In this document: piece by piece, positions 62,047 to 64,000 of the stretch
Numbering within the stretch: the stretch's first letter is position 1
Layout of the letters: each line of letters begins with the position of its first letter
DNA from: Microbacterium phyllosphaerae
Lineage (GTDB): Bacteria; Actinomycetota; Actinomycetes; Actinomycetales; Microbacteriaceae
Assembly: GCF_017876435.1 (NCBI RefSeq)
Contig: NZ_JAGIOA010000001.1
Span: 682,001-746,000, forward strand
Direction: 5' to 3'
Length of the DNA stretch: 64,000 bases
Notes under the pieces: model-generated
Told to the model about the DNA's origin: nothing
Databases searched by the model: none
The model's input: only the letters and a program-made list of their open reading frames with translations
Made by a program: the position numbers and the translations under genes

Positions 62047-62414
62047 GATCGTGGACCCTTCTTCTTCGCGTCGGCGACCGCGCTGTTCAGGCGGGCGCGT
62101 TCCTTGTCGATCCAGTGGGTTCCGCCGTAGGCCTCGGCGTAGGTCTCGGCGAACGAGACGGCGTCGTCGCCCACGATGTCGTGGATCGGGGTGCCGTCGA
62201 TGGCGGCGCGCTCCCACAGGTCGGCGAGGTCGAGGAAGATCTGCACGAGGATGTCGCCGTCGGTGATGCCCCCGTAGTACATCGTGTAGCGGTGCTGCGC
62301 GTTCGCGACCGTGCGGTACGGCTCGGGGAGGGCGTCGATGCGCTTCTTCGCATCGCGGTACTGCTTCTTCTGCTCGAGCGATCCGGTGAGCGCTTCGATC
62401 CACTTCGCGGCCAT
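62043..62414 (-). CDS. DUF1048 family protein
   Basis: 123 aa, cytoplasmic, mostly helical: KKQYRDAKKRIDALPEPYRTVANAQHRYTMYYGG (in part) and a C-terminal DLADLWERAAIDGTPIHDIVGDDAV region. This family is typically encoded between PadR regulators and ABC exporters, as here; function unknown, perhaps an adaptor for the regulator. Two bases separate it from the PadR stop. Confidence 0.87.
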   Translation of the reverse strand: MAAKWIEALTGSLEQKKQYRDAKKRIDALPEPYRTVANAQHRYTMYYGGITDGDILVQIFLDLADLWERAAIDGTPIHDIVGDDAVSFAETYAEAYGGTHWIDKERARLNSAVADAKKKGPRS

Positions 62415-62416
62415 GG

Positions 62417-62770
62417 TCAGTTCTCCTTGTTCGTGCTGCTGTCGGTGTTGTTCGTGTTGAGGCGTTCGATGTGCTGCGCGAGGAAGCTCCAGGTCTTCCA
62501 GAACTCCTCGAGCTCCTGCGTGCCCGCCGCGTTCAGCGAGTACACCTTGCGGGGCGGTCCCTTCTCGCTCGGGACCTTCTCGACGTCGACGAGCTTCTTC
62601 TGCTCGATGCGCACGAGCAGGGCGTAGATCGTGCCCTCGGCGATCTCGGTGAATCCGTGATCGCGGATGCGGGTGGTGATCTCATACCCGTATGCCGGCT
62701 GCTCAGCGAGGAGGGTCAAGACGATGCCCTCCAGGGTGCCCTTGAGCATCTCGGTCATCTGCTTGCCCAT
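62417..62770 (-). CDS. PadR-family regulator
   Basis: 117 aa. Classic PadR-s1 winged helix (MLKGTLEGIVLTLLAEQPAYGYEITTRI in part; EIAEGTIYALLVRIEQKKLV; the wing KGPPRKVYSLNAAG). C-terminal helix for dimerisation. First of the four-gene operon; promoter holds two GTACCGGTAC palindromes, so autorepression relieved by an exported toxic compound is likely. Confidence 0.92.
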   Translation of the reverse strand: MGKQMTEMLKGTLEGIVLTLLAEQPAYGYEITTRIRDHGFTEIAEGTIYALLVRIEQKKLVDVEKVPSEKGPPRKVYSLNAAGTQELEEFWKTWSFLAQHIERLNTNNTDSSTNKEN

Positions 62771-62811
62771 GAGGACCTCCTTCCGTTGTGTTCGGTACTC
62801 AGTGTTGCTGG

Positions 62812-62844
62812 GTACCGGTACAAAGTAACACCGAGTACCGGTAC
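62812..62844 (-). promoter_or_regulatory. Two GTACCGGTAC palindromes, PadR operator
   Basis: Perfect 10-bp palindromes at 62812-62821 and 62835-62844, 23 bp apart, each followed by a similar AGTAACACCGA / AGCAACACCGA word. They lie in the promoter region of the PadR gene. The bases between 62770 and 62811 also hold TGTTGC, an inverse of that word. Confidence 0.8.
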
Positions 62845-62898
62845 TTAGCAACACCGAATACTGAACTCTCTCGGTGGGTGTCTGGGGTGGCGGGGTCT

Positions 62899-63081
62899 CC
62901 GGTCGCACTCTGTGCCGCGTGGACGCTGCGGCATCCGCGCCGGTCGCACTTTGTGCCGCGTGGGCGCTCCGGCATCCGTTCCGGTCGCACTTTACTTTGT
63001 GCCGGGTGGGCGCTGCGGCATCCGCTCCGGTCGCACTATGCGCCGCGCGGACGCGCATCGGACGGCACGAAGTGCGACCGG
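62899..63081. repeat. Array of CCGGTCGCAC elements, 41-bp period
   Basis: Direct copies of CCGGTCGCAC(T) start at 62899, 62940 and 62981 (41 bp apart), and at 63027 after a 5-base duplication of ACTTT. An inverse copy CGAAGTGCGACCGG is at 63068-63081. Same core as at 11991 and 24650. Interval upstream of the PadR operon with no gene. Confidence 0.87.
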
Positions 63082-63118
63082 AGCGGGCCGGAGAACGACG
63101 AGCGAACCGCAGGCGGGC

Positions 63119-63256
63119 TCAGTCTCGCGGCCGACCGCCGCGCCGCCAGGGCAGCAGCCGGCCGAAGACTCGGCGCGGCTCGGCCTAGGGGTTCATGCCC
63201 TGCGCGAGTCCCAGGAGGAACTGGCGCAGGGCCGTACGGTCGAGGGCATCCGACAT
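63119..63256 (-). pseudogene. Short ORF interrupted by in-frame TAG, downstream of Dcu gene
   Basis: From ATG 63256, reading MSDALDRTALRQFLLGLAQ, then a TAG at 63185-63187, after which the same frame continues as AEPRRVFGRLLPWRRGGRPRD to a TGA at 63119. The composition after the TAG looks protein-like. It could be a nonsense-disrupted 45-residue protein, or just a short peptide. It begins 17 bases after the Dcu stop. No clear ribosome site. Low confidence. Confidence 0.3.
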
Positions 63257-63273
63257 GTCAGCGGACGCTCACG

Positions 63274-64000
63274 TCACGAGAACAGGAAGGAGAGCACCAC
63301 GCCCACGACGATCGCGACGCCGACGTAGACGAGGTTCGGCAGCTGGAACGAGTGGTCGAAGACGAACTTGCCCATCTTCGTCGTGCCGGTCTGGTCGAAC
63401 GCCACGGTCGCGACCTGGCTGCCGTTGGCCGGCAGCGTGTAGATGCCCATCGTCGACGGCCAGAGCCCCACCAGCAGCGGCGCCGGCAGCCCGATCGTGA
63501 TGCCGATCGGGACGATCGCGTTGGTCGCGCTGGACTGACTCGTCGTCAGCATCGCGACCGCGAACAGTGCCAGCGCGAACAGCAGCGCCCCGAGGAACGC
63601 CGACGATCCGGAGACCACCGAGCCCAGCCCGTCGACGATGAGCGTCTGGTTGGCCGCGACGAACGTGTTGGCGAGCCACGCGATTCCGAACAGGGCGATC
63701 GCCCCGACGATACCGGCGGGGAACGTCGGCTGCTTCGGCACATCTGCGGCCTTGACCTTGCAGAACACGAAGATGAGAGCGGCGATGATGCCCATCACGA
63801 CCTCGATGATGACGGTCACGCTCAGACGAACGGGGTCGCCGGCGTCATCCGTTCCTATCACCGGGCGCAGCCCCTCGAAGAGCCCGAAGAACACGATGAC
63901 GCCGACGCCGATCAGGAACAGCGTGGCCGACAGCACCGCGGTGCGCGGCAGCTTGGTGTCGTGCGCGTCGACGACGGGTGGCTGGATCTGGTGGCTCTCG
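63274..64000 (-). CDS. Dcu-type C4-dicarboxylate transporter, N-terminus cut by window edge
   Basis: The C-terminal ~241 residues are visible; the frame is open to the edge. Six or seven hydrophobic segments and the Dcu-family C-terminal marks: FDQTGTTKMGKFVFDHSF and SSAFLGALLFALALFAVAML. Resembles DcuA/DcuB, which exchange fumarate, succinate or aspartate under low oxygen. An exact subfamily cannot be assigned from this half. Confidence 0.8.
   Translation of the reverse strand, partial: ESHQIQPPVVDAHDTKLPRTAVLSATLFLIGVGVIVFFGLFEGLRPVIGTDDAGDPVRLSVTVIIEVVMGIIAALIFVFCKVKAADVPKQPTFPAGIVGAIALFGIAWLANTFVAANQTLIVDGLGSVVSGSSAFLGALLFALALFAVAMLTTSQSSATNAIVPIGITIGLPAPLLVGLWPSTMGIYTLPANGSQVATVAFDQTGTTKMGKFVFDHSFQLPNLVYVGVAIVVGVVLSFLFS

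Noticed and set aside
1..64000. tRNA or rRNA genes
   Set aside because: No cloverleaf-like sequence with CCA-type end or rRNA signature was noticed by eye; a dedicated scan was not possible.

Overview
The window is high-GC DNA with strong G/C third-position bias, several apparently leaderless genes, GTG starts, and many ATGA or TGATG gene overlaps. Products such as the SCO4848-like membrane protein, the ECF sigma/CHAT/subtilase group and the PadR-DUF1048-ABC operon are typical of Actinobacteria. I infer a Microbacteriaceae chromosome, most likely Microbacterium or a close relative. No rRNA, tRNA, prophage, insertion sequence or CRISPR array was seen. Both ends cut through genes.

Layout. 1-5734: minus-strand MoxR/DUF58/VWA/TPR operon. 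5902-6621: small membrane protein. 6732-10338: class III cyclase-like sensor coupled to an MscS channel with a C-terminal cyclic-nucleotide-binding-like domain. 10924-17749: EamA exporter, purA, lactonase-type propeller, MFS exporter behind a MerR-type promoter, and a disulfide oxidoreductase. 17921-21559: DUF427 protein and a four-gene quaternary-amine ABC transporter. 21647-23315: AI-2E-type membrane protein and chorismate mutase. 23454-32757: carbohydrate locus with a ROK repressor, an ABC importer, and a SIS isomerase, ROK kinase, PfkB kinase, class II aldolase and DeoR operon. 32985-38502: TPR-CHAT protease, subtilisin-like protease, a small acidic protein and an ECF sigma factor. 38788-42872: small genes, an MFS transporter divergent from its ArsR-like regulator, and a FUSC protein. 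43041-47659: two regulated ABC-2 transporters (GntR/YtrA type and TetR type). 47721-48836: rRNA-type methyltransferase. 49191-52525: second quaternary-amine ABC transporter (ProVWX type). 52817-60280: DeoR-LacI hybrid regulator, sugar ABC importer, 2-hydroxyacid dehydrogenase and Tat-exported propeller. 60497-62770: PadR-regulated ABC-2 exporter. 63274-end: Dcu-type dicarboxylate transporter.

How the genes work together. The 23.4-32.8 kb locus reads as import, phosphorylation, isomerisation/deamination, second phosphorylation and aldol cleavage of an amino sugar or ketohexose, resembling the Aga/tagatose pathway but with no deacetylase in the window. The ECF sigma/small protein/subtilase/CHAT cassette resembles a protease-controlled sigma switch and is the best candidate for an under-described system. 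The cyclase-like protein has lost residues needed for catalysis, yet is coupled to a putative ligand-gated channel.

Intergenic regions carry several families of inverted and tandem short repeats. Two of these form arrays with 40-bp or exactly 41-bp periods, and one family recurs at three loci. Several clear operators (TTGCGCAA x3, a ROK palindrome, a shared DeoR-type site, PadR and GntR dyads, a 19-bp-spacer MerR-type promoter) let many local regulators be matched to their targets.
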